From Gordionus sp. m RMFG-2023 (Eukaryota > Nematomorpha > Gordioida > Chordodea > Parachordodidae), in the NCBI RefSeq assembly GCF_954871325.1, contig NC_088776.1, forward strand, positions 16,430,052-16,494,051: a stretch of DNA of 64,000 bases, written 5' to 3'. The position numbers and the translations under genes are program-made. The notes under the pieces are model-generated. The model was not told where the DNA came from. It ran no database searches and worked only from the letters and a program-made list of their open reading frames with translations. This document shows positions 47,121 through 59,002 of the stretch, in pieces; positions within the stretch are counted from its first letter, which is position 1; each line of letters begins with the position of its first letter.

Positions 47121-47959
47121 CAGGCGCGTAGGCAGCGGGAGGGGGGGGGGGTGTAGGGGAACAAATCCCCCCCCCCCAAAGCCAAAAAATGCAGATGCCG
47201 GATTATATTTTTCAAAAATATTATTGTTAATAATAATATATATTTGTTAATATTTATTCCTATCTCATATATATATTTAATTACATTTATTTATCACATT
47301 CATCTATTAAGTTATTATATCAATTAATTTTGATTTCAAGTTTTCCTTGGCGTAATTTACCTATTATTTTCAAATTTTAGTGGCGTATTATTTATCTAAA
47401 TTTCTAGTCAAATAATAATTATCTCTGAAACTCCTTGTCCAACAGGGTGAAAGAAATTGCAAACTTGTCCAACGAGATCGAGTCTCCACCATCAAGCAAT
47501 AACAGCTTTTATGGAGTTAGAAGAGCCGATTATTAATGCTATTACTGAAATATCACAATGGCTTAAAAGAAATATTTCCTCAGAAGCAAGAAAATTATTG
47601 GATTCAATACTTATTCCAATTTTTTTTTTCTCATTAGAATGTATTATTTAATTATACAACTATTTTATTCATTAGAATGTATTATTTAATTATACAACTA
47701 TTTTATGTAATACTTTTCAAAAACATGACATTGACTTGATTAAGAAGATGAGAAAAGCGGAGAGCATTTTATTAGAACTCAAGGAAATTAGAGCTAATGT
47801 TGATGAAGAATTTCATATTTTATATGTTATTGTTGAGTCAAAAGCAGAGCTATACGTGTTTAATATTTGTCCCCTTCGACTTGCAGCAAGCAAGCTCATC
47901 GTCAAAACATTAATATATGATCAGTAAAAGAGTATGATAAAACATCCCCTCTCTTAGAT

Positions 47960-48291
47960 TGAAAAGAATAAGGACACTAACGATATGGCGCGAGGTGCGA
48001 GTCAGTAAAAATATATTTTATTAACTAACTTCATTCTCTTTTCTTAAGGTATATATATATTTTCTATAAATATAAATTAGAATATATATAAAAACAAAAA
48101 GTAAGGTTACGAAAAATAATAAGTAATATAAGTTGAATTACAAAAAGATAAATTTGAATTCATAAAAAGTAATACAAGTTGAATTTGAATTCCTTACAAA
48201 ATAAAAATATAATGAATGTATGCTATATAAATTAAAATATATTACTATTCAATAACCAATATTTTATTTTATTAATTCCTATAATATAACA
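47960..48291 (-). repeat. 3' LTR of copia-type fossil
   Basis: 332 bp, bounded by TG...CA on the minus strand. It matches 49755-49950 and 56675-56779 together, which shows that these are the two parts of the split 5' LTR. Confidence 0.85.
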
Positions 48292-49479
48292 TTCTCCCTC
48301 TTCTACAAGCCTTCCCATAATTTCATCTAAGAAGTCATAGAGAGTTTGTTGTTCAAGTGGTTTATCGTTTTGGTTGTCAATGTTGCATAAGTCACTAATC
48401 GTTGGCTTGTTCAAATCGTTGTTTGTTCGTTTTTGTTTAAATCGTGAGCTTGATATCCATATCGAATGTTCAAATCGTGACATTGTTATTTTTATCATTT
48501 TTCAAAATCGTTATTATCATCAGTAAGTTGCGAATAATAAGAAATAATAGTTCATCAAAATATAAAAATAAGTGAAGAATGATAAATCAATAAGATTGTT
48601 ATATTTTTAGCGTTTTAATTTTTCGCGTTTTAATGACTTTTATTTTTTCGCGTTTTAGTGTTTAATTAATTTTTATTTATTTTCAATCTCCGAGGTTAAA
48701 ATATGCAAATAAAATATTATTCATATTTCCCTCTCTTTAAATAAAAAATTTAAATTTCACACCCTAGTTTTAATTCAAAAAGTGTTATTTTTAATAAAAA
48801 TTCTTCATAAGATAATTTTTAGAAAATGATCTCATCACATCATTTAAATATTTATCTAAAATGAAGATGTAACATAACCACTTATCTTTAAAAGCTTAAT
48901 TTCAAAAACATTTTTATCATATTAAGTATTACTTATAAGGTTTATTTAAATCAATCCCTTTTAATTCATATGTTTTAATTACATTTTAATATATTTAAAA
49001 TTAAAGTTTTATCTTTTTGTTTAGGATTTTTAATGGTTTATATTTAATTATATCTAAGAATTCATCTTTAGGATTAGTTGTTAATTTACAACAATTGGTC
49101 ATCATTCAAGAAATCAAAAAATAATATTTCACTAAGAATTTAGGTAAATAATTTTTTAAAGGCTTTTTGTGTGTTCAAATATATCCATTATGATTTTACA
49201 TTTTAGTGATTTTAAAAATTTATAACATGCCTTTATCCTGGCATAAAATCTTAATTTATAATAACTTTTCTTCTTATGTGGATTAGAATAATAAGTAATC
49301 ATCATTGGTCTCACAAAATAGAATTCATAACCTAACGTCCAACTTTCATATTGGTTCTTTCTAGGTTGCCACATTAGGTTAGGTGCTGGTTATCACAATC
49401 CAGTCCAACATCCAGAGCCAGGACATCATAAAGAAAGAAGCTTTTTGCATGAAAGAACGTGCTAAGGTTTGATTCTTGG

Positions 49480-49735
49480 TCATCTCAGATTAGATAGTCA
49501 TCTCAGTAGATTAGGCATTGGTCATATCAATAGATTAGGCATTGGTCATATCAATAGATTAGGCAGTCGCAATAAATAAGATAGTCATCTCAATAGGTAG
49601 TCATCTCCATAGGTTAAGCAGTCTCCATAGGTTAGATAGTCATCTCAATAGGTAGTCATCTCCATAGGTTAAGCAGTCTCCATAGGTTAGATAGTCATCT
49701 CAGTAGATTAGGTAGTCATCTTTTTCTAGTCCACC
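49480..49735. repeat. Leader tandem repeats (TAGTCATCTC...ATAGG)
   Basis: About ten imperfect units of 20-30 bp built on AGTCATCTCAATAGGT and AAGCAGTCTCCATAGGTTAG. The same array, inverted, lies at 52800-53035. Confidence 0.8.
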
Positions 49736-49950
49736 ACCCAGAGCCAGGGCACCATGAAAAGAATAAGGACACTAACGATATGGCGCGAGGTGCGAGTCAG
49801 TAAGAATATATTTTATTAACTAACTTCATTCTCTTTTCTTAAGGTATATATATATTTTCTATAAATATAAATTAGAATATATATAAAAACAAAAAGTAAG
49901 GTTACGAAAAATAATAAGTAATATAAGTTGAATTACAAAAAGATAAATTT

Positions 49951-50742
49951 AAATAATATGATCTGTCCATTTATCATCTCTTATATTATGATATGTACAA
50001 TTTTTAATCAAGCATTTATATTTTTTTTGGTTAATATTTTTGGGCATATTTTGACAATGATCTAAAAATTATAAATGATTATATATAAGATTTAATATTT
50101 AAATTTTTACTATTCCCTTTGATAAAATTTTAATTTTGCGCCAAATCTTGAAAGTGGAAAAATAATTTTATGATAAGAAATATCGGATAACAAACTAATT
50201 TGCTAAACATCGACCATAAAAATTTTTAAAATAAAAAATTAAAAATTTTTTTTTTAAATTTTTAAATAAAAAATAAAAAATTTTTTAAAAAAAAGTACCC
50301 CCATAGAAATTTATAGAAGCAGTTGCTTCGGACCCCCCCCCCCCCGTTGTAGGGGTCACTGGCTATAAGAGATTAATATTCTACATTCTACATTTGGACA
50401 ACAGAGATATATTGAGCACCTTTTTCGTTAAATTATTTTCATATATTTAAACTATTACTATCCAAAATAATTTCGCCAGATATTTATTATATAAATTTAA
50501 ACAAATATAATATTATCCATTTATAATGAAATCAAAAGACTGGTGACACAAAATGAATTAATTTATTTTTGTTTTCATAAACTTATATTTTTATTTTATA
50601 GAAGAAAGTTTAATAGAGGAATACAATATTATTGCTCAAAATAAAGAGATAATTCTAAGAACATCCAGACTGTACAAAGAGTAAAAATAGTATACTACAC
50701 GTTATCAGTGGCGTCACTATGAGGAGGCACAAGGGCTCGAGA
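49951..50742. other. Insert DNA with poly-C hAT end
   Basis: A+T-rich sequence. The block at 50333-50360, a C run followed by GTTGTAGGGGTCACTG, looks like the right end of a hAT. At 50706 another hAT terminus, CAGTGGCGTCACTATGAGG, starts. Their partners were not identified. Confidence 0.45.
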
Positions 50743-52510
50743 CAGGGTTGCCATGTCTCCCCCATCAGGGGAGACTCCCGCAATTTTTTAGTTTACACGC
50801 AGATATCTCTCTCCCGCAAAACTACCGCAATTGAAAATCTCTCGCAAAAATCTACCGCAATTTTTTAATTTCTCCCACATTTTTTTTTATTGTAACGTTT
50901 TTAATGTATAAATAATTTTTAAATTTTTAAAATAATGTCCAGTTTGTAAATTTCTTTCTATCCTGTTTTATATTTATCCAATAATAAATCAACATCATTT
51001 CATTCATATAAGTTAGTACAGGGGAGTATATCAACATCGATTGCAATACAAAGATATTCTCCAAAAATAATAAATATTACAGATGCAACTACAGTGAAAA
51101 TCGTATACAACTATTATGTAGTTCAACATTCACAGAGGTATATCATTACAATGTGGGTCGAATCTTTCCCATGATATTTAACGACTCTAATATAATGGCA
51201 AATTTTACTTGTGGTAGAACAAAAATAAGCAAGGCTATCACAAGTGTTTTAATACCTGAATCCTAGAGGTTAATTCTAGACTATTTGAAAGATTGGCATC
51301 CATAAACAATTCTAACAGATGCATCTAATAAGGGAAATATTAAAACATTTCCCTTGATCCTTCACTATTTCAACAAGAATAAGAACATTTCAATAAAACT
51401 TAAAATTTTTTTCCTCGATAATGACAAATCCAACTATGTAGCTAACCACATAAATGTAAATACAGCTGATTCAGGGTTATCAATGATTTGCATGTTACTG
51501 CACTGATAATGCCTCTGTAAATTTTGGCAAAAACCAAAGTGTATTTACCGAATTGGGGCAGCACAATAATGAATTAATACCAATTAACTGTATATGCCAT
51601 ATACTACATAATTCTTGCAAGAAGGCAATGAATGTAATATCTGTAGATGTCGAAATAATTGTGATGAAATGTTTTAATAAATTTAGTTCATCAACTAAAA
51701 GAGTTAATAAATTAAAAGAGTTGGTGGAGTGGTCTGACTTGGAATGGTGTGAGTTGTTGCGATATGTACCTATCAGGTGGTTATCATTAATACCTACCAT
51801 CGATAGAATTTTAAAATTTTACAAACCCTTAAAAAAATACTTCTTAAATAAAGATTTTAAAAGCTGTCCAAAAATTTTGAAAAATATTTTCGAGTATGAA
51901 ATGGCAGAAGCATATTTGGGATTAGTTTCACATGTAGGAAATCTACTTCATGCAGTTAATATTCAGTTGCAATCAGAATATTCTTTATTAATAAAGATTC
52001 ACAAAATCAGGCTACAGCTCTGTTCATCTCTACAGTTAAAAATTGATAATAAATTTTATGGCGCTATTGCTAAAAATATTTTATTAAAATGTTCAAATAC
52101 CTTGGAACAGAAACCATCAATTGATGGTTTTTGTAATTTAATAAATATATTAAAAATACCGTAAGCATTGATGTCTTGTTTGAGGAGATTGTAATTCTCT
52201 CTATTTTTTATGATTCGTTAGAATACTTAAAGTTAGATGGTCTAAAAGAAAAGGAGAAATGGGTAGAATTTTTTCGTAATAACAATAAATCCCGATGCTT
52301 GGAAAAAATATGCGAGTATGTCTTCTCCTTACCTCATTCTAAAGCCTCATCCGAGCACATTTTTAGCCTGATGAAGACTGCCGGGAAAAAGGAAAGAAAT
52401 CGGATTGCTTTAACAACATTAGAGGCCGAGCTAATGGTTATACAAATATATAAAATGTCATGCCAGGAATTTTATAAATATCTCAATGTTGAGTTATTCT
52501 AATTATTATT
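50743..52510 (+). mobile_element. hAT element, single-copy relative of the 9186-15218 arms
   Basis: Starts CAGGGTTGCCATGTCTCC with CCCGCAATTTTTTAG-type subterminal repeats, matching the inverted right end of the fold-back element. The transposase region follows on the plus strand. The right terminus was not found; sequence after about 52510 is replaced by an inverted copia-type fragment. Confidence 0.78.
51553..52502 (+). pseudogene. hAT transposase remnant, two frames
   Basis: 51553-52164 contains CICHILHNSCKKAMNV and IRWLSLIPTIDRILKFY, typical of the hAT/SCAND3-like RNase-H-fold region. 52176-52502 contains YVFSLPHSKASSEHIFSLMK and CQEFYKYL, the dimerisation domain. The two are separated by a frame change with a stop near 52162. 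Upstream coding sequence to about 51060 is recognisable but decayed. No function is expected. Confidence 0.85.
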
Positions 52511-52571
52511 TTTTTGTAATCTAATTTTTATTATTTTTAATTTGATTTTATAACTAATTTGCGTAACCTTG

Positions 52572-53240
52572 TTTTTATAACTTTCGGCGTAACCTTACTT
52601 TTTATATTTTATAATATATTTACTTTTTGTTTTTCGTTTGTATTCTAATTTATATTTATAGAAAATGTATATATACCTTAAGAAAAGAAAAAGAAATTAG
52701 TTAATAAAATATATTTTTACTGACTCGCACCTCGCGCTATATCGTTAAGAACTTTATTCTTTGCATGGTGCCCCGGCTCTGGGTGGTGGAGTAGAAAAAG
52801 ATGACTACCTAATCTTCTGAGATGACTATCTAACCTATGGAGACTGCTTAACCTATGGAGATGACTACCTATTATGACTCTACCTTCTGCTTAACCTATG
52901 GAGATGACTACCTATTATGACTACCTTATCTATTGTGACTACCTAATCTACTGAGATGACTACCTATTATTACCTTATTTATTGTGACTGCCTAATCTAT
53001 TGATATGACAAATGTCTAATCTATGGAGATGACCAAGAATCAAACCTTAGCACGTTCTTTCATGCAAAAAGCTTCTTTCTTCATGGTGTCCCGGCTCTGG
53101 ATGTTGGACTGGAGTATGATAACCAGCACCTAACCTAATGTGACAACCTAGGAAGAACTGATATGGAAGTTGAACGATAGGTTATGAATTCTATTTTGTG
53201 AGACCAATGATGATTACTTATTATTCTAAATCACTAATTT
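52572..53240 (+). mobile_element. Inverted fragment of the copia-type fossil
   Basis: The LTR tail (about 52572-52765), then TGGTGCCCCGGCTC, the leader repeats and the first internal stretch match 49150-49950 in opposite orientation. It is a second, partial element. With the first it forms an inverted repeat around the hAT at 50743. Confidence 0.8.
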
Positions 53241-54015
53241 TAAAAATAGCAAACCTTACTACAACTTTGTAATTATTTATATAGTTTTTTAAATTCTATC
53301 CATAACTTATATATATATATATAATTTGTAAATTATGTTTTGGGGGCTGGAATTCTGTCCAGAGGTGGATCTAAATCCCCCACCCTTCCAACACATAGTT
53401 ACGGCCCTGAATATATTTGGAAATTATTTTACCTTAAAAGTAATATCGGATAAATGAGGATCGTTAAACAGGAAGTTCCCTATATCTTCCGTTTCTTTCA
53501 GCGTTCGAATATTCGCCATTGTACTTCGCAATGTTTAAATATATTTTTTAATTTGGTATTTTTTTAAAAAAATACTATAATTTTAAATGTATTTTTTTTT
53601 AAAAAAAATTAATAATTTACGTTTTTGGGAAAAGATATTCAAAAATCGGTAAATGTTTAAAATTTTAGAGAAGAATGGGAGAGGAGGGGGGGGGAGAGAT
53701 TGTGCTAATTCATTTCATTTTCAAATGATAATTTTATAGCTTTCTATAGCTTGTTTTATCGGCTTTCTTTCATTTCTGATTTATTGCTTTTTATTTAGTT
53801 GATATAATTTTACATTTATTTTTTATAGTTTAATATATAAAATTGTTAAAAATTAAAATAAAGTTTAGGAACATAAGGTTGTCGATAAAATATCGAAAAT
53901 ATTCTTCCGTGACCTGTTAGTCAAAAATGTTACTTAAAAAAAATATATTCAGCCGAGTCGATCATTAAGACCGTCTTTTTTTGTTAGATAATTATTTATT
54001 TTTGGGGGAATTTAT
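53241..54015. other. A+T-rich insert DNA
   Basis: A TGTCCAGAGGTGGATCTAAA and poly-G (53686-53694) context suggests decayed hAT ends. No gene recognised. Confidence 0.4.
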
Positions 54016-54536
54016 TAGAGATCGGCAAAAGTAGACCCGACCCATACCCGGCCCGTACCCGGCCCGAACGGTCGGGCTGAGCCTATTTTTAAAATATAAA
54101 AATCATGTTCGGGCCAGGTCGGGCCTCGGAAATATATTTTTAAAAATATATATTCAAATTTATCAATTTTATGTTGAATTTTATTTTAATGTAAAATAAA
54201 AATATTTTGATTTTATTTATAGAAACTAGACGCCATTATAACATGTCTTTATTTCATTTTTGAGTAATTATAAAAATTAATTTTTATATTTAAATTTCGG
54301 GTTCGGGCCGGGTTGGCATAAAAAATTTCAGGTCGGGTCGGTCTTTTTTAAAAATTTCGGGTTCGGGTCGGTCTTTTTAAAAATTTCTGGTTCGGGTCGG
54401 TCTTTTTTAAAAATTTCGGGTTCGGGTCGGTCTTTTTTAAAAATTTCGGGTTCGGGCCGGGTTGGCAATACTTTTTTTTTAAAAAAAACTTCGGGTGGGC
54501 CGAGCTAAAAAAAATTAAGCCCGATGTAGATGACTA
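54016..54536. mobile_element. GC-rich MITE with internal ~32-bp tandem repeat
   Basis: Begins TAGAGATCGGCAAAAGTAG and ends in the inverted TGTAGATGACTA, like the element at 10312. At 54295-54470 a unit TTTCGGGTTCGGGTCGGTCT is repeated about five times. No target duplication was seen. Confidence 0.65.
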
Positions 54537-54739
54537 GCAATGCATAAATAAATCATAATTTAGGATGAACATATTTTTGATATTAAACGTCGATTTTTAA
54601 GGGTGGTATTTGTTTCGGGCGCATTCAAAAATTTAGGGAAACAGCTGTTGAAAATTTTTTTTTTACTATAATCCCGAAAGTCTTCGTTATCTTTATTTTT
54701 ATTCATCATCAATAAGATCTCATTTTAATCGGGGATGTG

Positions 54740-55110
54740 AACGCGAACCCCGGCCCAGGAAATTTAAAATCGTTTGGTTGGGCATTTTGAAACCGTAGAA
54801 CAAACCGAGACCGATTTTAGGACAACTCATTAAACCAGGGTTAAAACGGATCTGGGGCAAGTTCGGACCTATCTTAGGAAATCGGTTCGATTAAGTTTCT
54901 GTTATCAAAATTTCCATTAAATGAAATTTAAAATTCTTGTTCGGGAAATTTTTTTGAAACTTATCATGGGCTTGGGCCGGGCATGGGAATTTTTTTAGCA
55001 TTAGATATTGGCCGGGCCGGGCCGGGCTTGGGCCTAAAATATATTTTACTGCAGGTCTGGGCCGGACTTGGTTAAAAAATTAAGGCCCAGAAAGGTAACT
55101 GATCCAGATA
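54740..55110. repeat. Decayed GC-rich repeat
   Basis: CCCCGGCCCAGG at the left, GGCCGGGCCGGGCCGGGC near 55010 and AGGCCCAGAAAGG at the right suggest another member of the GGCCCGG-type elements. The boundaries are uncertain. Confidence 0.45.
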
Positions 55111-56436
55111 CCATATGTGTTAAATTAAAAGGTTAAGTATGCCCAAAATAGGAGCCCAAAGGGTTTCCTTGATATGCAACCTCGTGGGTTGTATAATCCC
55201 CCAAATTTTTAGAGGGATTCTACAATCATATGACTAGTCAATAAATTTTTGCATACACCGGAAATACAGCTTACAGATTTAAGGCGTCGGGTGTTTTCGA
55301 TATATCAGAGAAGAGTGTTCGGTTATTTTGCATTCCCCATTTTAGTGCTAAAGCCAAGTTGATATGTTTGGAACACCAATTTTGAAGCATCTGGGGTTTT
55401 ATGCGCTCGACGATTATCTTAGGCTATTAATCTCCTAAATAAAGACATTATTTCAATCGGTTGAACTCCATCATCAAATGTTTTTTCTTGCCTATCTTAA
55501 TTGAAATAGGTTTTGTAGGAGTGGGGATAAAAACAGCACATGTTTGAGAACGTATTTATTTTTATAGCATGAATTCTATGTTGAGAGCTCTACACAAGAG
55601 CCGATCCCATTGGTCTATTTTTCGAAATTATTTTACACTTGAGGGCAAAATCAGGAGTAGCTCTTGTATTCATTTCCCAAGTCATAAAAAGATCTATTCC
55701 ATATTTAATATGATCATGCAAAGAAGTTGTTTATCTATCGGTTCAAAAAAGACTTTAAATGGAAAGGTTAAAAGATTTTCACGTGCTCTAAAGAATTTAA
55801 ATTTGCGCTTTCTGTCATTTAATAGTATATCTAAAATTATGTCACAAATCATATTCATATTATTTGAATAGAGTTTGAGATTTCGCTAAAACGTTAAAGC
55901 AAAACCCAAACAATCTAGAAGTATTTTAATCAGAGTCTTAAGATTTAATAATAAACAAATTTCAAAGATTTTATCACTGAGGCACATCCCCATTCATCCG
56001 CAACACGCATTTTTAATGACACTAAAAAAAATCCTTGAAATGTCAAACAGGAAGGAAGTGTAGTGTTATAAGTGTTATTTAAAAAATTAGAAATTAGTAT
56101 CAATGACTTAATAGGTAGGGTAGACCAAGGTTGATGGCTTTTCCCAATAAAAAATATTTTCATAAAAATCAGATTTGAGTTATAAAAACAATGAATTTTG
56201 GTATTTTATTTATTGAATTAAAATAATTGATTATAATATAGATTAATCAAACAGGTTTAAAAAGGTTATATTTTTTTAAATTATTTTAATCTTCTTTATA
56301 TCTTTTCTATTCAACCTCAATTATTCTAAGAAGTTTTTTTTTGGCTTCATGCCTTTTTAGAAAGTATTTTTTTTAAAAGAAGGAAATACTTTGGTTTAGG
56401 ATATTTTATATCTCCCTTCTCATATATTTTTTCTCC
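55111..56436. other. Insert DNA with mixed composition
   Basis: 55150-55900 is somewhat richer in G+C than its flanks and has a 100-codon plus-strand frame at 55569-55871 with no recognisable family. It may be a decayed coding sequence of unknown origin. Confidence 0.35.
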
Positions 56437-56448
56437 TTCCTTTCTTTC

Positions 56449-56546
<98 letters not shown>

Positions 56547-56547
56547 T
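56437..56547. repeat. (CTTT)n microsatellite
   Basis: About 110 bp of nearly pure TTTC repeats with a few TCTC interruptions. Strong pyrimidine/purine strand asymmetry. Confidence 0.97.
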
Positions 56548-56991
56548 TTATTTAAATAAGTAAAATGTGACATATTGGAATCGATATCAATATTTATAGA
56601 TTTTTGTGGGGTGATATAACACGAAGCTCATTTGTATTCTGTGGCACTCAATGCTGAATATAATTGAGATACATGAATTCCTAACAAAATAAAAATATAA
56701 TGAATGTATGCTATATAAATTAAAATATATTACTATTCAATAACCAATATTTTAATTTATTAATTCCTATAATATAACATAGATACATTTATAACCCAAA
56801 TAAATGAATTTAATTCATCATGCAGCATGCACGAAGCTGCAGATGTTACTTCCACAAAAGCCTTTCCAACCTTTTTCAGATGGTGATAGAAAAAAAAATT
56901 TGTTAGATTTTTATCATGAAGATGTTTAAATATCTTATGATGCCTTATTAGCTGAATAACTATGATTAAAAGTTAACTATGGTTGATACAG

Positions 56992-57140
56992 TGTAGTTTT
57001 AAATGAACTCCCGATTTAAATAGATTCTAATTTAGTGATATTGGCATTTATGACTGACATGTTAAGATTTAACCTTATTTTTTTTAGTGATATTGATATA
57101 TTTGATTGAACTGGGAGTTCGTTTAAATCAGAATTATGAA
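56992..57140. mobile_element. Possible short MITE with GAACTCCC inverted repeat
   Basis: AAATGAACTCCC at 57001-57012 pairs with GGGAGTTCGTTT at 57113-57124. It interrupts similarity to the hAT copy at 34560-34640. No target duplication was identified. Confidence 0.45.
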
Positions 57141-57290
57141 GAATCTATCAAGATCAATTGTAAATATTGCTGGCCTACAAATTTTGCAAAGTAGTAAATA
57201 ATATATCCTTCTAATATCTTAATTTAATTAATTTTAAAGTAAATTATTTATATATATTTGATAGCATTATAACAACGATTAACTTATAAA

Positions 57291-58245
57291 CTGGCATAAA
57301 AACCTATTATTCTACCAATACTCAACTTTACAAAGTAAATGATTGTAAATTTTTTTAATAATAAATTTTAGCAATTTTAATAAATATTTATTTATTTTGA
57401 TACTTACTAATTTTTTATTTCAATTAAGCTATTTAAATCTTTCCTAACTTAAAAAAATATTGCAAATTTACAATAAATTAAATTTTTGGATATGATCTTG
57501 GGCCTGATAATTTTTAATTCCAATTAAGTTTATTTAAATCTTTGCTAACTTAAGAAATATTGCAAATTTTTTCTATATGATAAATTTCAGTATTGCAAAT
57601 AAAATGATTGCCTAAATGCACTGAAATATTCTTTATTTTATTGTAATTAGGTTTATTTAAATCTTTGCTAAATTAAAAAAAATATTGTAAATTTACAATA
57701 AATTTAATTTTTGGATATGGTCTTAGCATGATAATTTTTCATTCCAATTAAGCTTATTTAAATCTATGCTGGCATAAAAACCTATTATTCTACCAATACT
57801 CAACTTTGCAAAGTAAATGATTCTAAATTTTTCTAATAATAAATTTTAGCAATTTTAATAAAATATTTATTTATTTTGATACCTACTAATTTTTTATTAC
57901 AATTAAGCTATTTAAATCTTTGCTAACTTAAAAAAATATTGCAAATTTACAATAAATTAAAATTTTTGGATATGATCTTGGGCCTGATAATTTTTCATTC
58001 CAATTAAGTTTATTTAAATCTTTACTAACTTAAAAAATATTGCAAATTTTTTCTATATGATAAATTTCAATATTGTAAACAAAATGATTCTAAATACACT
58101 GAAATATTCTTTATTTATATTGAATAATATATTTATTGTATTTAAGTTTATTTAAATTTTTGCTAACTTAAATAAATATTGCAAATTTTTTCTATAAGAT
58201 AAATTTCAGTTTGCAAACAAAATGATTGCCTAAATACACTGAAAT
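57291..58245. repeat. Tandem duplication, unit ~478 bp
   Basis: CTGGCATAAAAACCTATTAT starts units at 57291 and 57769. Within each unit a shorter motif, TTGCAAATTT...ATTTAAATCTTTGCTAACTT, recurs two or three times. Very A+T-rich, no coding potential. Confidence 0.85.
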
Positions 58246-58320
58246 ATTCTTTATTTTCATTGAATACTATAAATTAAATTTTTGGATATGGACTTGGGCC
58301 ATTTATTATATATATTATTT

Positions 58321-58975
58321 TTTTATTCATTTCAACAGTTGTTTTTGATACCAAAATTATCCTTTGTTTCCCGAATCAAATTACGAAAGACGATAAATCA
58401 ATTAATAAATTTTGTTTAGTATATTTCTATTCATTTTAATAGAATTCGATGAGATACAGGATTATATCCTTTACCAAAAATATCCATCATCTATATCTTC
58501 CAATAAAGGCTTAAGACGCAATCTGCGAGTTCAGGCCTCGAGATATAAAATTTGTAAGGGTAAAATGCATCACCATTCTCATAATGGTGAAGTTGTTTTG
58601 GACCTTGACCGAAGAATTCAACTTCTTCAAATGGTTCACAGTGGAATTTTTTTATTCATTTCAACAGTTGTTTTTGATACCAAAATTATCCTTTGTTTCC
58701 CGAATCAAATGACGAAAGACGATAAATCAAGTAAATAAATTTTGTTTAGTATATTTCTATTCATTTTAATAGAATTCGATGAGATAAAAGATTATATCTA
58801 TTACCAAAAATATCCATCATCTATGTCTTCCAATAATGGCTTAAGACGCAATCTGCGAGTTCAGGCCTCGAGATATAAAATTTTTAAGGGTAAAATGCAT
58901 CACCATTCTCATAATGGTGAAGTTGTTTTGGACCTTGACCGAAGAATTCAACTTATTCAAACTTCTTTAAAAAGT
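58321..58975 (+). repeat. Tandem ~329-bp duplication carrying an integrase-like fragment
   Basis: Units 58321-58649 and 58650-58975 are nearly identical. Each carries an open stretch with KYPSS, GLRRNLRVQASRYKI, KGKMHHHSHNGEVVLDLDRR. This resembles the region before the zinc-binding domain of gypsy/GIN-type integrases. Each stretch follows a possible splice acceptor (TTTTAATAG). It is best read as a duplicated fossil fragment; a domesticated exon pair is a weaker alternative. Confidence 0.6.
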
Positions 58976-59002
58976 TATAGTGGAGTGGATGTGATACTAA
59001 TT

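Larger units (their letters stand above)
47960..56779 (-). mobile_element. Ty1/copia-type LTR fossil with nested insertions
   Basis: Flanked by the 5-bp target duplication TAGAT (47955-47959 and 56780-56784) inside a hAT. The 3' LTR is 47960-48291 in minus orientation (TGTTATATTATAGG to TTCTTTTCA), preceded by a polypurine tract AGAAGAGGGAGAA. The 5' LTR lies in two pieces, 56675-56779 and 49755-49950, separated by about 6.7 kb of later insertions. The internal part (48292-49754) begins with a primer-binding-like TGGTGCCCTGGCTC and holds a leader made of AGTCATCTCAATAGGT-type tandem repeats. It retains only short coding remnants. Broken beyond function. The copia assignment rests on the LTR/polypurine style and is tentative. 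Confidence 0.75.
47121..56991 (+). mobile_element. hAT element split by a copia-type insertion
   Basis: The left end CAGGCGCGTAGGCAGCGGGA is followed by an 11-G run. Plus-strand transposase fragments at 47457-47651 (MELEEPIINAITEISQWLKR) and 47736-47927 match the minus strand of 33606-35570. Similarity stops at 47959 and resumes at 56780 with the same next bases, so about 8.8 kb was inserted between. The right part is traceable to about 56991. The right terminus was not found. Confidence 0.8.

Noticed and set aside
49480-49735. Array of ~20-30 bp repeats considered as a CRISPR array
   Set aside because: Units are irregular and run without unique spacers, and the array belongs to the leader of an LTR fossil. 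CRISPR is not expected in an animal genome.
55569-55871. 100-codon plus-strand ORF
   Set aside because: Ser/Lys-rich with no recognisable domain and no splice or regulatory context. Left as unannotated insert DNA.
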